Below are positions 18,989 through 28,269 of a stretch of DNA of 64,000 nt, piece after piece; position 1 is the stretch's first letter, and each line of letters starts with the position of its first letter. A program made the position numbers and the translations under genes. The notes under the pieces are model-generated. The model did not search any database, was not told the DNA's origin, and worked only from the letters and a program-made list of their open reading frames with translations. Source of the stretch: Psychroserpens sp. SPM9 (lineage in GTDB: Bacteria; Bacteroidota; Bacteroidia; Flavobacteriales; Flavobacteriaceae); the NCBI RefSeq assembly GCF_025153525.1, contig NZ_JANZNR010000002.1, forward strand, positions 526,068 to 590,067, in the 5' to 3' direction.

Positions 18989-19198
18989 ATGACTATTACT
19001 GGAATTGCAGCTATTGGAGCTGGTTTAGCAGCTATTGGAGCTGGTGTTGGTATTGGTAAAATTGGTGGGTCTGCTATGGATGCAATGGCTCGTCAACCAG
19101 AAATGCACGGAAAGATCCAATCTTCTGCATTAATTTTAGCAGCCTTCGTAGAAGCGGTAGCACTATTTGGTGTTGTTGTTGCTTTCTTACAAGGGTAA
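18989..19198 (+). CDS. atpE: ATP synthase F0 subunit c
   Basis: 69 residues forming a two-helix hairpin. The first helix has the glycine repeat AGLAAIGAGVGIGKIGG, the loop reads ARQPE, and the second helix carries the ion-binding carboxylate in AAFVEAVALFGVV. The Gly-rich helix and absence of the full Na+-ligand set suggest proton coupling, which is inference. Length is typical. Confidence 0.96.
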   Translation: MTITGIAAIGAGLAAIGAGVGIGKIGGSAMDAMARQPEMHGKIQSSALILAAFVEAVALFGVVVAFLQG

Positions 19199-19273
19199 AC
19201 ATGAAAAGAAACACAGAAGTAACGGTTGGTTGCTTCTGTGTCTTTAAAATTTAAGTTACTTAAAACAAAACAA

Positions 19274-19768
19274 ATGGATTTAATTACACCTGAATTTGGT
19301 TTAGTATTTTGGACAGCAATAACATTTTTGTTCTTGCTTTTAATCTTAAGAAAATTTGCTTGGAAACCTATTCTTGGCGCTGTAAGCGATAGAGAAGAAG
19401 GGATTAAAACAGCATTAGCTTCTGCTGAAAACGCTCGTAAAGAGATGGAAAATCTTCAAGCAGATAATGAACGCATTTTAAAAGAAGCAAGATTAGAAAG
19501 AGAAACCATGCTTAAAGAAGCACGCGAAATTAAAGCTAAAATGATTTCAGATGCTAAAGAAGAAGCACAAGAGCAAGCAAATAAAATGATTGCTCAAGCA
19601 CAAACGGCTATCGAAAGTGAAAAGAAATCTGCTATGGCAGAATTAAAAAATCACGTGGCTGGTTTATCTGTAGAGATTGCCGAAAAAGTAGTGCGTCAAG
19701 AATTATCTAACAAAGACAAACAACTAGAGTTGGTTGAGTCAATGTTAAATGAAGCAAAACTAAACTAA
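19274..19768 (+). CDS. atpF: ATP synthase F0 subunit b
   Basis: 164 residues from the ATG at 19274 (MDLITPEFGLVFWTAITF), which matches the usual bacterial b-subunit start; the in-frame extension upstream to 19226 has no family support. One N-terminal membrane helix is followed by a long charged coiled coil with many Glu, Lys and Ala. It forms the peripheral stalk linking F0 to subunit delta. Confidence 0.94.
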   Translation: MDLITPEFGLVFWTAITFLFLLLILRKFAWKPILGAVSDREEGIKTALASAENARKEMENLQADNERILKEARLERETMLKEAREIKAKMISDAKEEAQEQANKMIAQAQTAIESEKKSAMAELKNHVAGLSVEIAEKVVRQELSNKDKQLELVESMLNEAKLN

Positions 19769-19774
19769 GAAACA

Positions 19775-20311
19775 ATGGCAGGAGCAAGAGCAGCAATACG
19801 TTACGCAAAAGCAGTGTTAAGCTTGGCATCAGATCAAAAAACAGCTGAGGTTGTAAACACTGATATGAAGCTAATAGCAACTACAATTGCAAACAGTAAA
19901 GACTTAAGCGAAATGCTTCAAAGTCCTGTAGTAAGATCATCAGAAAAGAAAGCAGTATTGTTAGAAGTTTTTAAAGGTTCTAATGCAATGACCGCTAATT
20001 TGATTGATACTTTAATTTCAAATAAAAGATTAGCTCTCCTAAGCGATGTAGCCACAAGTTACAATCATTTATATGATGAGTTAAAAGGAACTCAAGTTGC
20101 AAAAGTAACTACTGCTGTTCCTTTAACCGATGACTTAAGAGTTAAAGTTTTAGCTAAAGTTAAAGAACTCACAGGAAAAGATGTTGAAGTTGAAAACAGT
20201 ATTGACGAAAACATCCTTGGAGGTTTCATTTTGCGTGTTGGAGACATACAATATAACGCAAGTGTAGCGAATAAATTGAATACATTAAAAAGAGAATTTA
20301 CATTAAATTAA
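19775..20311 (+). CDS. atpH: ATP synthase F1 subunit delta
   Basis: 178 residues. The N-terminal helical domain starts ARAAIRYAKAVLSLA and the C-terminal domain contains ENSIDENILGGFILRVGD, the signature region of AtpH. Delta joins the peripheral stalk to the alpha subunits. It lies 6 nt after atpF and 59 nt before atpA. Confidence 0.95.
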   Translation: MAGARAAIRYAKAVLSLASDQKTAEVVNTDMKLIATTIANSKDLSEMLQSPVVRSSEKKAVLLEVFKGSNAMTANLIDTLISNKRLALLSDVATSYNHLYDELKGTQVAKVTTAVPLTDDLRVKVLAKVKELTGKDVEVENSIDENILGGFILRVGDIQYNASVANKLNTLKREFTLN

Positions 20312-20370
20312 TATAGTTTTAGGTTAGTTATTTTTAGTAGCTAACAGCTAAAAGCTAAAGACTAAATAAA

Positions 20371-21951
20371 ATGGCAGAAGTAAAACCAGCTGAGATATCA
20401 GCAATCTTAAAACAACAACTTTCAGGATTTGAAGCAGGTGCTTCTTTAGACGAAGTTGGAACAGTATTAACTGCAGGTGATGGTATTGTACGTGCTTACG
20501 GATTATCTAACGCTCAATATGGTGAGTTAGTAGAATTCGATGGCGGATTAGAAGGTATCGTACTTAACCTTGAAGAAGATAACGTAGGTATTGTATTATT
20601 AGGTACAGCAACAGGAGTAAAAGAAGGCTCTACAGTAAAACGTACTGGTCGTATCGCATCTGTTAACGTAGGTGAAGGTATTGTTGGACGTGTTGTAGAT
20701 ACTTTAGGAAATCCTATAGATGGTAAAGGACCAATTGCTGGTGAAACTTACCAAATGCCATTAGAACGTAAAGCACCTGGTGTTATTTATAGAGAGCCAG
20801 TTACTGAACCATTACAAACAGGAATTAAAGCAATTGATGCCATGATTCCAGTTGGTAGAGGTCAACGTGAGTTGGTTATTGGTGACCGTCAAACAGGTAA
20901 AACAACAGTTTGTATTGATGCGATCTTAAATCAAAAAGAATTTTATGATGCAGGTAACCCTGTATATTGTATATATGTAGCTGTTGGTCAAAAGGCATCA
21001 ACGGTTGCAAACATTGCTAAAACCTTAGAAGAAAAAGGTGCTTTAGCATACACCACGATAGTTGCTGCAAATGCATCAGATCCTGCTGCTATGCAGGTTT
21101 ATGCACCAATGACAGGAGCTTCTATTGGAGAGTATTTTAGAGATACAGGTAGACCTGCTTTAATTGTATTTGATGATTTATCAAAACAAGCCGTAGCTTA
21201 CCGTGAGGTATCGTTATTATTACGTCGTCCTCCAGGACGTGAGGCGTATCCTGGTGACGTTTTCTACTTACACTCAAGATTATTAGAACGTTCTGCAAAA
21301 ATCATTAATGATGACGCTATTGCTAAAGAAATGAATGACCTTCCAGAGTCATTAAAACCAATCGTAAAAGGTGGTGGATCTTTAACAGCATTACCAATTA
21401 TTGAAACTCAAGCAGGTGACGTTTCTGCATATATTCCAACAAACGTAATTTCGATTACCGATGGACAAATTTTCTTAGATGGAGATTTATTTAACTCTGG
21501 TGTACGTCCAGCAATTAACGTAGGTATTTCGGTATCGCGTGTTGGTGGTAATGCACAAATTAAATCTATGAAAAAAGTATCTGGTACTTTAAAATTAGAC
21601 CAGGCTCAGTTCCGTGAACTAGAAGCTTTTGCGAAATTTGGATCAGATTTAGATGCTGTTACATTAAATGTAATTGAAAAAGGAAAGCGTAATGTTGAGA
21701 TTTTAAAGCAAGCTCAAAACGATCCGTTTACTGTTGAAGATCAAGTAGCAATTATTTATGCAGGATCTAAAAACTTATTAAAAGATGTTCCTGTAAATAA
21801 AGTGAAAGAATTTGAAAGAGATTTTATCGAGTTCTTAAAAGCGAAACATTCTGATGTTTTAAGCACATTAAAAGCAGGAAAATTAACTGATGAAGTTACA
21901 GATACATTAACCAATGTAGCTAAAGACTTATCAGGAAAGTATAGAGCATAA
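20371..21951 (+). CDS. atpA: ATP synthase F1 subunit alpha
   Basis: 526 residues. Walker A is GDRQTGKTT, and the arginine-finger region [16 protein letters not shown] is present, as is [19 protein letters not shown]. Alpha subunits carry the non-catalytic nucleotide sites of F1. A REP-like palindromic element fills most of the 86-nt gap to atpG, which is unusual inside a core operon. Confidence 0.98.
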   Translation: MAEVKPAEISAILKQQLSGFEAGASLDEVGTVLTAGDGIVRAYGLSNAQYGELVEFDGGLEGIVLNLEEDNVGIVLLGTATGVKEGSTVKRTGRIASVNVGEGIVGRVVDTLGNPIDGKGPIAGETYQMPLERKAPGVIYREPVTEPLQTGIKAIDAMIPVGRGQRELVIGDRQTGKTTVCIDAILNQKEFYDAGNPVYCIYVAVGQKASTVANIAKTLEEKGALAYTTIVAANASDPAAMQVYAPMTGASIGEYFRDTGRPALIVFDDLSKQAVAYREVSLLLRRPPGREAYPGDVFYLHSRLLERSAKIINDDAIAKEMNDLPESLKPIVKGGGSLTALPIIETQAGDVSAYIPTNVISITDGQIFLDGDLFNSGVRPAINVGISVSRVGGNAQIKSMKKVSGTLKLDQAQFRELEAFAKFGSDLDAVTLNVIEKGKRNVEILKQAQNDPFTVEDQVAIIYAGSKNLLKDVPVNKVKEFERDFIEFLKAKHSDVLSTLKAGKLTDEVTDTLTNVAKDLSGKYRA

Positions 21952-21952
21952 T

Positions 21953-22029
21953 TGTCATTCCTGTTTCGGCAGGAATCTCAGGTTTTGAAGTTCAATTAAA
22001 ATAGATTCCGCAGTTAGTGCGGAATGACA
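21953..22029. repeat. REP-like composite palindromic element between atpA and atpG
   Basis: The element begins TGTCATTCC and ends GGAATGACA. Each end carries its own hairpin (CATTCCTGTTTCGGCAGGAATC and GATTCCGCAGTTAGTGCGGAATG are each cut at about 22 nt), so the unit looks like two inverted REP copies. Members of the same TCATTCC/GGAATGA family occur at 28313-28335 and in the repeats near 49670 and 54085. It starts 2 nt after the atpA stop and ends 8 nt before the atpG ATG. Confidence 0.78.
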
Positions 22030-22037
22030 AAAATAGA

Positions 22038-22898
22038 ATGGCAAATTTAAAAGAAATACGTAACAGAATATCTTCAGTATCATCAACGATGCAAATTACC
22101 AGTGCCATGAAAATGGTATCGGCAGCAAAGTTGAAGAAGGCTCAAGATGCTATTACTGCAATGCGTCCATATTCAGATAAGTTGACCGAACTTTTACAAA
22201 GTTTAAGCGCGACTTTAGATGGGGATTCTGGAAGTAAGTTTGCAACGCAACGTGAAGTAAAAAACGTATTATTAGTAGTGATTACCTCTAACAGAGGGCT
22301 TGCAGGTGCATTTAACTCTAATATCATTAAAGAGGCTACAAATCTTACTAAAGAAAAGTATGCAGAACAAGAGGTCTCTTATTTGGCGATAGGTAAAAAA
22401 GCGAATGACGCCTTTAAAAAGACAAATAAGGTTATTGCAAACAAAAGTGAAATTTTTGATGATTTAACTTTTGATAATGTTGCCGAAATTGCACAAATGT
22501 TAATGGATAAGTTTGTTGAAGGCGAATTCGATAAAATTGAAGTTGTTTACAATAAGTTTAAAAATGCAGCAACGCAAATCATTATGAATGAGCAATTTTT
22601 ACCAATTGTTCCTATGGAAGGTGAAGCCAATACTAATGTTGATTATATTTTTGAACCTTCAAAAGAAGAAATTGTTGAACAACTAATTCCGAAGTCTTTA
22701 AAGACTCAATTATATAAGTCTATTCGTGATAGTTTTGCTTCAGAACATGGAGCACGTATGACAGCAATGCATAAAGCAACAGATAATGCAACAGAATTGA
22801 GAGATCAATTGAAATTAACATACAATAAAGCACGTCAGGCTGCAATTACTAACGAAATTCTTGAAATCGTTGGTGGTGCAGAAGCGCTAAATAATTAA
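22038..22898 (+). CDS. atpG: ATP synthase F1 subunit gamma
   Basis: 286 residues from the ATG at 22038 (MANLKEIRNRISSVSSTMQI), the conserved N-terminal helix of AtpG; the in-frame extension to 22017 lies inside the REP-like element and is rejected. TSNRGLAGAFNSNI and the C-terminal helix KARQAAITNEILEIVGGAEAL are diagnostic. Gamma is the central rotor shaft. The operon ends here with the hairpin terminator at 22971, so atpD and atpC must be encoded elsewhere. Confidence 0.96.
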   Translation: MANLKEIRNRISSVSSTMQITSAMKMVSAAKLKKAQDAITAMRPYSDKLTELLQSLSATLDGDSGSKFATQREVKNVLLVVITSNRGLAGAFNSNIIKEATNLTKEKYAEQEVSYLAIGKKANDAFKKTNKVIANKSEIFDDLTFDNVAEIAQMLMDKFVEGEFDKIEVVYNKFKNAATQIIMNEQFLPIVPMEGEANTNVDYIFEPSKEEIVEQLIPKSLKTQLYKSIRDSFASEHGARMTAMHKATDNATELRDQLKLTYNKARQAAITNEILEIVGGAEALNN

Positions 22899-22934
22899 GC
22901 GTGAGAATTGAATAATGACTAGTTTTATTCGTCA

Positions 22935-22953
22935 TGCTGAACCTGTTTCAGCA
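22935..22953. repeat. REP-like palindrome (CTGAA/TTCAG type)
   Basis: TGCTGAACCTGTTTCAGCA forms a 7-bp stem and is flanked by GTCA and TCACA, as in the copy at 9383. It lies between atpG and its terminator. Confidence 0.7.
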
Positions 22954-22970
22954 TCACACAAAAAGATAAA

Positions 22971-22999
22971 ACCCAACACTTAAGGTGTTGGGTTTTTTT
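22971..22999 (+). terminator. Rho-independent terminator of the atp operon
   Basis: ACCCAACAC and GTGTTGGGT form a perfect 9-bp stem with a 5-nt loop, followed by a run of T. It lies 73 nt after atpG. Confidence 0.88.
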
Positions 23000-23071
23000 A
23001 TGCTTGAATATTTTTCTGTAACATTTTAGTGATTTTGTATCTAAAGAGAAAAATCAATTAAAATTTACAGT

Positions 23072-23914
23072 ATGAAAACAATTAAAAACAAGATGCTATT
23101 TACCTTTGTTGTGTTTAGTATCACCTTACAAGCTCAAACCAAAGCTTTTGAAGTTGAAGTTAAAGGTCAAGGAGATCCAATATTATTATTTCCAGGATTT
23201 ACCAGTACTGGAGATGTTTGGAAAGATGTCGTAGCCGACTTATCTAAAACTTATGAGTGTCATATTTTTACATTTGCAGGGTTTGGTGATGTCGCTCCAA
23301 TAGAGACGCCATGGCTTCCCAAAATCAGGAATAGTATAAGCCAATATATTTCACACCATAAACTGGATGAGGCAACAATTATCGGACATAGTTTGGGAGG
23401 TACATTAGGATTATGGTTAGCTACTGAAAAGAATGCCAAATACACTAAAGTTATTGTTGTTGATGCATTGCCTTCAACGGGTGCCCTAATGATGCCAAAC
23501 TTTAACAGTGAAACTATAGTATATGATAACCCATACAATAAAAGGCTATTACAAATGGATGCGATTAGTTTTGAGGCGATGGCAACCCAAATGGCAACTG
23601 CAATGTCATTAAATAAAGATAAACATACTTTAATTAGAGATTGGATACTTAAAGCAGACCGAAAAACTTATGTATATGGTTATACCGATTTGCTTAAATT
23701 AGATTTGAGAGAGTCCATTTCTAAAATTACTGTTCCAATTACCGTTCTGGCTGCAACTGAACCCTATGGAAAAGATCTAGTGACGAAGACCTATGAAACA
23801 CAGTATAAAAATTTAAAAGCCTATACCATAAAGTTTGCTGAAGAATCTGCACATTTCATTATGTTTGATCAGCCAGGATGGTTATTAAATAGAATTAAAG
23901 AAGAATTACATTAA
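23072..23914 (+). CDS. Exported alpha/beta hydrolase
   Basis: 280 residues. An N-terminal signal peptide (residues 1-22, ending LQAQ) is followed by an alpha/beta-hydrolase fold: the oxyanion segment FPGFTSTGDVW, the nucleophile elbow GHSLGGTLG (Ser near residue 107), and a late His in SAHFIMFDQP. The Asp is probably in the AATEPYGKD region, although that loop is less clear. The substrate is unknown. It is 3 nt upstream of an ECF sigma factor, so hydrolase, sigma factor and membrane protein form one operon. Confidence 0.85.
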   Translation: MKTIKNKMLFTFVVFSITLQAQTKAFEVEVKGQGDPILLFPGFTSTGDVWKDVVADLSKTYECHIFTFAGFGDVAPIETPWLPKIRNSISQYISHHKLDEATIIGHSLGGTLGLWLATEKNAKYTKVIVVDALPSTGALMMPNFNSETIVYDNPYNKRLLQMDAISFEAMATQMATAMSLNKDKHTLIRDWILKADRKTYVYGYTDLLKLDLRESISKITVPITVLAATEPYGKDLVTKTYETQYKNLKAYTIKFAEESAHFIMFDQPGWLLNRIKEELH

Positions 23915-23917
23915 TAA

Positions 23918-24409
23918 ATGAAAAAACCCTTAGAGCACCAATTTAAAACGGTCTATGATGCTAATTATTCTAGAGTGATGCGTTTGTGTTTAGGATATAC
24001 CAATGGCGATACGATGCTTTCAAATGACCTAACTCAGGATGTTTTTATTAAAGTATGGGAAAATTTAGAATCGTTTAGAAACCAATCGAGTATATCAACA
24101 TGGATTTACAGAATTGCAGTAAATACATGTCTATTAGAATTAAGGAAAAAGAGAACAATTAGATTAACCGCACAAGGCAATCAACTAGAAAAATTTAAGG
24201 ATGATATTTCTAATGATAATGAAGCAAAACTCAAGCAACTTTATGTATGTATAAGCCAATTAAATAGCGAAAATAGAACTATTATTTTGTTAGAATTAGA
24301 AGAACTACCACAAAAAGAAATAGCAGAAATCATGGGCTTATCTCACGATACTATTAGAGTAAGAATCCATAGAATTAAAAGTGAATTAACTAAATGCGTT
24401 AAAAAATGA
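23918..24409 (+). CDS. ECF-family RNA polymerase sigma factor
   Basis: 163 residues. Region 2 includes LTQDVFIKVWENLESFRNQSS and IYRIAVNTCLLELRKK; region 4 has the helix-turn-helix ELPQKEIAEIMGLSHDTIRVRIHR. No region 3 is present, as expected for ECF sigma factors. Its stop overlaps the start of the following membrane protein gene by 4 nt, the usual arrangement for a sigma/anti-sigma pair. Confidence 0.92.
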   Translation: MKKPLEHQFKTVYDANYSRVMRLCLGYTNGDTMLSNDLTQDVFIKVWENLESFRNQSSISTWIYRIAVNTCLLELRKKRTIRLTAQGNQLEKFKDDISNDNEAKLKQLYVCISQLNSENRTIILLELEELPQKEIAEIMGLSHDTIRVRIHRIKSELTKCVKK

Positions 24410-24960
24410 CAATGTTTGAAGATTTAAAGTCCCAATGGGAAAACCAACCACAACCAAATACACCCGAACAAGGTTCAAAATTGATAGTTGATAAAATGAA
24501 AGGCCTTAGTAAAAAACAGGCTATAACTAACTGGGTTTTATGGACTACGATACTAATATTAATAGGCTTTTTTTTCTATGTTGAAGCCTTCAATGATACA
24601 ATAGTTACCTTTGCTTTATTGTTGATGATGAGTTCATTACTAGTAAGAATATTTGTTGAATACTTTAGCATTAAAAAATTGAGAGCTATTGATGTTACCG
24701 AAAATTCATCGGTTTTTCGTACCACAATAATTTCTTATTATAAAAGTAGAATACGAACTCATTATGTAACAACACCTATCATTATCATTCTCTATAGCTT
24801 CGGCTTTATATTATTACTGCCAACTTTTAAAAGGGAACTTTCCGAAGGCTTTTATACATATATCGTTTGCTCGGCAGTAATCGTTTTAATTGTAATGGTG
24901 ATTTTTATTAGAAATCAAATCAAAAACGAACTTTCAATCTTAAAAGGGCTACAGATTTAA
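24406..24960 (+). CDS. Membrane protein, possible anti-sigma factor
   Basis: 184 residues: a short cytoplasmic N-terminus (FEDLKSQWENQ), then about four hydrophobic helices near residues 41-59, 63-83, 115-138 and 145-167. Translation is coupled to the ECF sigma gene, which suggests that it controls that factor, though it lacks a recognisable zinc anti-sigma motif (H-x3-C-x2-C). Start could also be the ATG at 24412. The 201-nt spacer downstream (24961-25161) shows no gene. Confidence 0.72.
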   Translation: MTMFEDLKSQWENQPQPNTPEQGSKLIVDKMKGLSKKQAITNWVLWTTILILIGFFFYVEAFNDTIVTFALLLMMSSLLVRIFVEYFSIKKLRAIDVTENSSVFRTTIISYYKSRIRTHYVTTPIIIILYSFGFILLLPTFKRELSEGFYTYIVCSAVIVLIVMVIFIRNQIKNELSILKGLQI

Positions 24961-25161
24961 AAATACGCTAACTTAAATTTAATAAGCCTCTATAAATATT
25001 TGGCAATCAGCTTTTAATTAAAGTTGTATTTAAATTTAGGAGGCTGTATGAATTAAAAAATCGCTTAATTGATGTGTATTTCGTCGATAAAATATACTTT
25101 TAATCGACTGGTTAGCTTTTTTTTATATATATTGCCCTCCCAAATCTTAACCTCAATTGAC

Positions 25162-25689
25162 ATGAAATTATTCAAAAAAATGACTTTTGCTATACTTTTT
25201 GTAACAGTCATTGCAACGACCTTTCAATGTGCGAGCTCAAAAGTAGTCGCCACACAATTTGAACAAGACACACCATTTAATATTAAACCAGTTGCTTTTC
25301 AAGAATGGTATGCAGGTATTAAAATAGGTACGACTGGCTTAAATGTATTTCTTCCATTAACTAATGTAGATCAAAATGTTACCATAGACAGCATTTACTT
25401 TAGAAACTTAAAAGGGAAATTACAAGAAAAAGGCGAAAAGTATATCGCCACACTTCAAAACACTACAAAAGGCTATACCTTTAAAAAATCAGAACGCCCT
25501 GCCGATTATCCGTTTATGCTTCAAGATTACGAATGTGTAATTAGTTATATTGAAAATGGAGTCACTAAATACTATAAAATTACTCAGCTTAATGAAGTCG
25601 CTGGAACCTACTATGAAAATGGACCTCCATCTTTATACTTAAAGAGTGCTTCATCAGGAATGGCAACTCTTGATGATGATGAGGATTAA
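25162..25689 (+). CDS. Small exported protein, possible lipoprotein; paralogue of the next gene
   Basis: 175 residues from the ATG at 25162, which opens a normal signal peptide (MKLFKKMTFAILF); the in-frame extension to 25069 lacks signal features. A Cys follows at TTFQCASSK, which could be a lipidation site although Gln before the Cys is not canonical. The mature part has EWYAGIKIGTTGLNVFLPLT and DSIYFRNLKGK, which align with the following gene (KWTAGIKEGGSGLNIFIPVT, DSVYFRGKATK). No known domain was recognised. It has its own terminator at 25713. Confidence 0.78.
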   Translation: MKLFKKMTFAILFVTVIATTFQCASSKVVATQFEQDTPFNIKPVAFQEWYAGIKIGTTGLNVFLPLTNVDQNVTIDSIYFRNLKGKLQEKGEKYIATLQNTTKGYTFKKSERPADYPFMLQDYECVISYIENGVTKYYKITQLNEVAGTYYENGPPSLYLKSASSGMATLDDDED

Positions 25690-25712
25690 AAAATTCTAGA
25701 ATTAATAACTTT

Positions 25713-25742
25713 AAGTCTTGTTTCTATAGCAAGACTTTTTTT
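25713..25742 (+). terminator. Rho-independent terminator
   Basis: AAGTCTTG and CAAGACTT form an 8-bp stem with a 9-nt loop followed by seven or more T. It separates the two paralogous small protein genes, so they are probably transcribed separately. Confidence 0.85.
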
Positions 25743-25790
25743 ATGGCATTAATTTTGAAATCTTATATTTATAATATTCAATTAATAGCT

Positions 25791-26300
25791 ATGAAAGTCA
25801 TTAAACAACTATCGTCTATTCTACTAATGCTTGTTTTTATAACGAGTTTTTTACAATGTACTTCAGCTCAAAAATTACAGCAAAATGCACCTGTCGAATT
25901 TGGAGAAGTGTACTACCAAAAATGGACCGCTGGCATAAAAGAAGGAGGTTCGGGTTTAAATATCTTTATTCCGGTAACAAATACGTCTACCCGTTTTGAC
26001 AGTGTTTATTTTAGAGGAAAGGCCACAAAGTTAGAGGCTAACCCTAATCAAGACACAGTATTAATTGGTCGTTTTAAAACAGAAACAAATCAAAAAAAAG
26101 ACATCATCTTAAGTCATGATGCTAAGGAAGAATACGTCAATCAAATGCCTGTTAAGACAAAGCCAATTCCATTCGATTTAAATCATGACGAATGTATTGT
26201 TTCTTACAAAAAGGGCCATAAAACGCTGTATTATAAAATTTCTAATATCATTGAAAAAATGTCTGTCAACTATCCTGGCGCTCCACCAAACAAGCAATAA
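25791..26300 (+). CDS. Small exported protein, possible lipoprotein; paralogue of the previous gene
   Basis: 169 residues from the ATG at 25791 (MKVIKQLSSILLMLVFITSF); the upstream in-frame ATG at 25743 sits in the terminator tail and is rejected. The Cys in FLQCTSAQ occupies the same place as in the paralogue at 25162, again after Gln. Shared blocks are WTAGIKEGGSGLNIFIP, DSVYFRG and the C-terminal DECIVSYKKGHKTLYYKIS (compare YECVISYIENGVTKYYKIT). Function unknown; the tandem pair looks like an old duplication. Confidence 0.78.
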   Translation: MKVIKQLSSILLMLVFITSFLQCTSAQKLQQNAPVEFGEVYYQKWTAGIKEGGSGLNIFIPVTNTSTRFDSVYFRGKATKLEANPNQDTVLIGRFKTETNQKKDIILSHDAKEEYVNQMPVKTKPIPFDLNHDECIVSYKKGHKTLYYKISNIIEKMSVNYPGAPPNKQ

Positions 26301-26356
26301 CATTCTTTGGTTCACGTTTGCTAAAAACGTACTTTTAGCAGAATAAATAAAAACAC

Positions 26357-27787
26357 TTGAGCGTACTTAAGACTTTTTTTAAAGATACAATAATTTATGG
26401 CTTGGCTATAGTCTTGCCGAGACTCATCAACTTTCTATTAGTACGATTACATACAGATGTACTTCCAAATGAAGGCTATTCTGAAAACACCGAATTTTAC
26501 GTCGTTGCAGCTTTTTTTAATGTCATTTTAACCTACGGAATGGAAACCTCTTTCTTTAGGTTTTTCAGTAAAAATAAAGATAAAAATACCGTTTTATCTA
26601 CAGCAATGATCACCATTGTGCTGAGTACATTGTGCTTCGGAATACTACTTTTTTTATTTAGAGTTCCTATTTCTGAAACCTTAAGAATCAATACCGATTT
26701 TTATAACTTACTGGTCGGAATAACGTTATTAGACACTCTAATAGTGATTCCGTTTGCTTATTTGAGAGTCACAGGAAGACCCGTAAAATTTGCGGCTATC
26801 AAATTGATAAACGTTCTAATCATCGTGGTTTTAAACATACTTTTATTATCGACGACTTATGGTTCTGATAGCATCAGAAATTTATTCAGTGTTGCTAATA
26901 ATGTGGAGTATATATTTATTGCTAATCTTATAGCTAGTGCGGTTGTTTTAGTGTTGGTTCTGCCATATTTTTTCAAGGCCAAATTAAAATTTGATATCAC
27001 TATTCTAAAACAATTACTAAACTACGGATGGCCCATTATGGTTGCCGGATTAGCCTTTGTGATTAACGAAAATTTAGACAAATGGCTTTTGCCAGAGATG
27101 GAAGGCGAGTTTGTCAATGGCGCCTACAGTGCCTGTTATAAATTAGCTGTTTTTATGACACTCTTTATTCAAGCGTTTAGAATGGGAGCTGAGCCGTTTT
27201 TCTTTAACCATTCTGATAAAGAAAATGCAACTCAAACCTATGCCTCCATTTTAAAATATTTTACGATTGTAGGGAGTCTTGGTTTGATGATCGTCGTTGT
27301 TTATATTGATTTGCTTCGTCCTATTTTTATTAAAAAAGAAAGTTATTTATTAGCGCTTGATATTGTTCCAATTGTATTACTTGCCAACCTTTGTTTAGGG
27401 ATTTACCATAACCTCTCTATTTGGTATAAATTAACCGATAGAACACGCTTTGGTATGTATATTTCTTTAATTGGAGCCGCAATTACCATTGCTTTTAACC
27501 TTATTTTTATTCCGAAAATAGGGTTTATGGCTTGTGCTTATGCGACTTTAATTGCTTACGGATTAATGATGCTTATTTCGTATCTGTTAGGAAGGCGATA
27601 TTACCCTGTGCCTTACCATATTTCTAGAATTTCAATATACTTACTTTTAAGTGCAGGATTAAGTTTTATAACTTATTATCATTTCGATAGAAATATGTTA
27701 TTAGGAACTGTATTTTTGTTGATCTTTATAGCTTTAGTTATGTATTTAGAGCGAAAAGAAGTCAAAATGTTATTAAACCGAAATTAA
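26357..27787 (+). CDS. Polysaccharide/lipid flippase of the MATE-like (MVF/PST) superfamily
   Basis: 476 residues with 12 to 14 hydrophobic helices and the pattern of Wzx/RfbX-like flippases: KDTIIYGLAIVLPRLINFLL at the N-terminus, TYGMETSFFRFFSK near residue 60, GWPIMVAGLAFVINENLDKW near residue 223. It probably moves a lipid-linked glycan across the inner membrane. TTG at 26357 is the only plausible start: a stop lies three codons upstream and the next Met comes after the first helix. Confidence 0.85.
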   Translation: MSVLKTFFKDTIIYGLAIVLPRLINFLLVRLHTDVLPNEGYSENTEFYVVAAFFNVILTYGMETSFFRFFSKNKDKNTVLSTAMITIVLSTLCFGILLFLFRVPISETLRINTDFYNLLVGITLLDTLIVIPFAYLRVTGRPVKFAAIKLINVLIIVVLNILLLSTTYGSDSIRNLFSVANNVEYIFIANLIASAVVLVLVLPYFFKAKLKFDITILKQLLNYGWPIMVAGLAFVINENLDKWLLPEMEGEFVNGAYSACYKLAVFMTLFIQAFRMGAEPFFFNHSDKENATQTYASILKYFTIVGSLGLMIVVVYIDLLRPIFIKKESYLLALDIVPIVLLANLCLGIYHNLSIWYKLTDRTRFGMYISLIGAAITIAFNLIFIPKIGFMACAYATLIAYGLMMLISYLLGRRYYPVPYHISRISIYLLLSAGLSFITYYHFDRNMLLGTVFLLIFIALVMYLERKEVKMLLNRN

Positions 27788-27822
27788 TCAGTTATTCACT
27801 ATACAGCTAAGAATCTAAACAT

Positions 27823-28257
27823 ATGCAAATTAAAATCATTAACACATCCAATCACGACTTACCGCATTATGAAACTATAGCGTCAGCAGGAATGGACTTA
27901 AGAGCTAACTTGTCTGAACCTAGAATCTTAAAACCTCTGGAGCGTAGTATTGTTGGCACAGGTTTATTTATAGAATTACCAGTAGGTATAGAAGCACAAG
28001 TGAGACCGCGTAGTGGTTTGGCAGCAAAAAAAGGAATTACAGTGCTCAATGCACCAGGAACTATCGATGCCGATTACAGAGGTGAAATAGGTGTGATTTT
28101 AGTAAATTTGTCTAACGAAGATTTTACCATTAATAACGGTGAGCGCATCGCCCAATTGGTCATTGCAAAACATGAACGCGCCGAATGGGAGCAGGTAGAA
28201 TCATTGTCTGAAACAGATCGAGGCGCTGGAGGTTTTGGAAGTACTGGCGTTTCTTAG
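27823..28257 (+). CDS. dut: dUTP diphosphatase
   Basis: 144 residues, the normal size of trimeric dUTPases. All five motifs are visible: [39 protein letters not shown] and [10 protein letters not shown]. It hydrolyses dUTP to dUMP, protecting DNA from uracil. It lies 35 nt after the flippase gene and 93 nt before a nucleotidyltransferase, with a REP-like element in the second gap. Confidence 0.97.
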   Translation: MQIKIINTSNHDLPHYETIASAGMDLRANLSEPRILKPLERSIVGTGLFIELPVGIEAQVRPRSGLAAKKGITVLNAPGTIDADYRGEIGVILVNLSNEDFTINNGERIAQLVIAKHERAEWEQVESLSETDRGAGGFGSTGVS

Positions 28258-28269
28258 AATGTTATTAAT

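Noticed and set aside
19226..19273. N-terminal extension of atpF
   Set aside because: The ATG at 19274 gives the standard b-subunit start; the extension is in the atpE-atpF spacer.
25069..25161. N-terminal extension of the first small envelope protein
   Set aside because: It would bury the signal peptide beginning at 25162.
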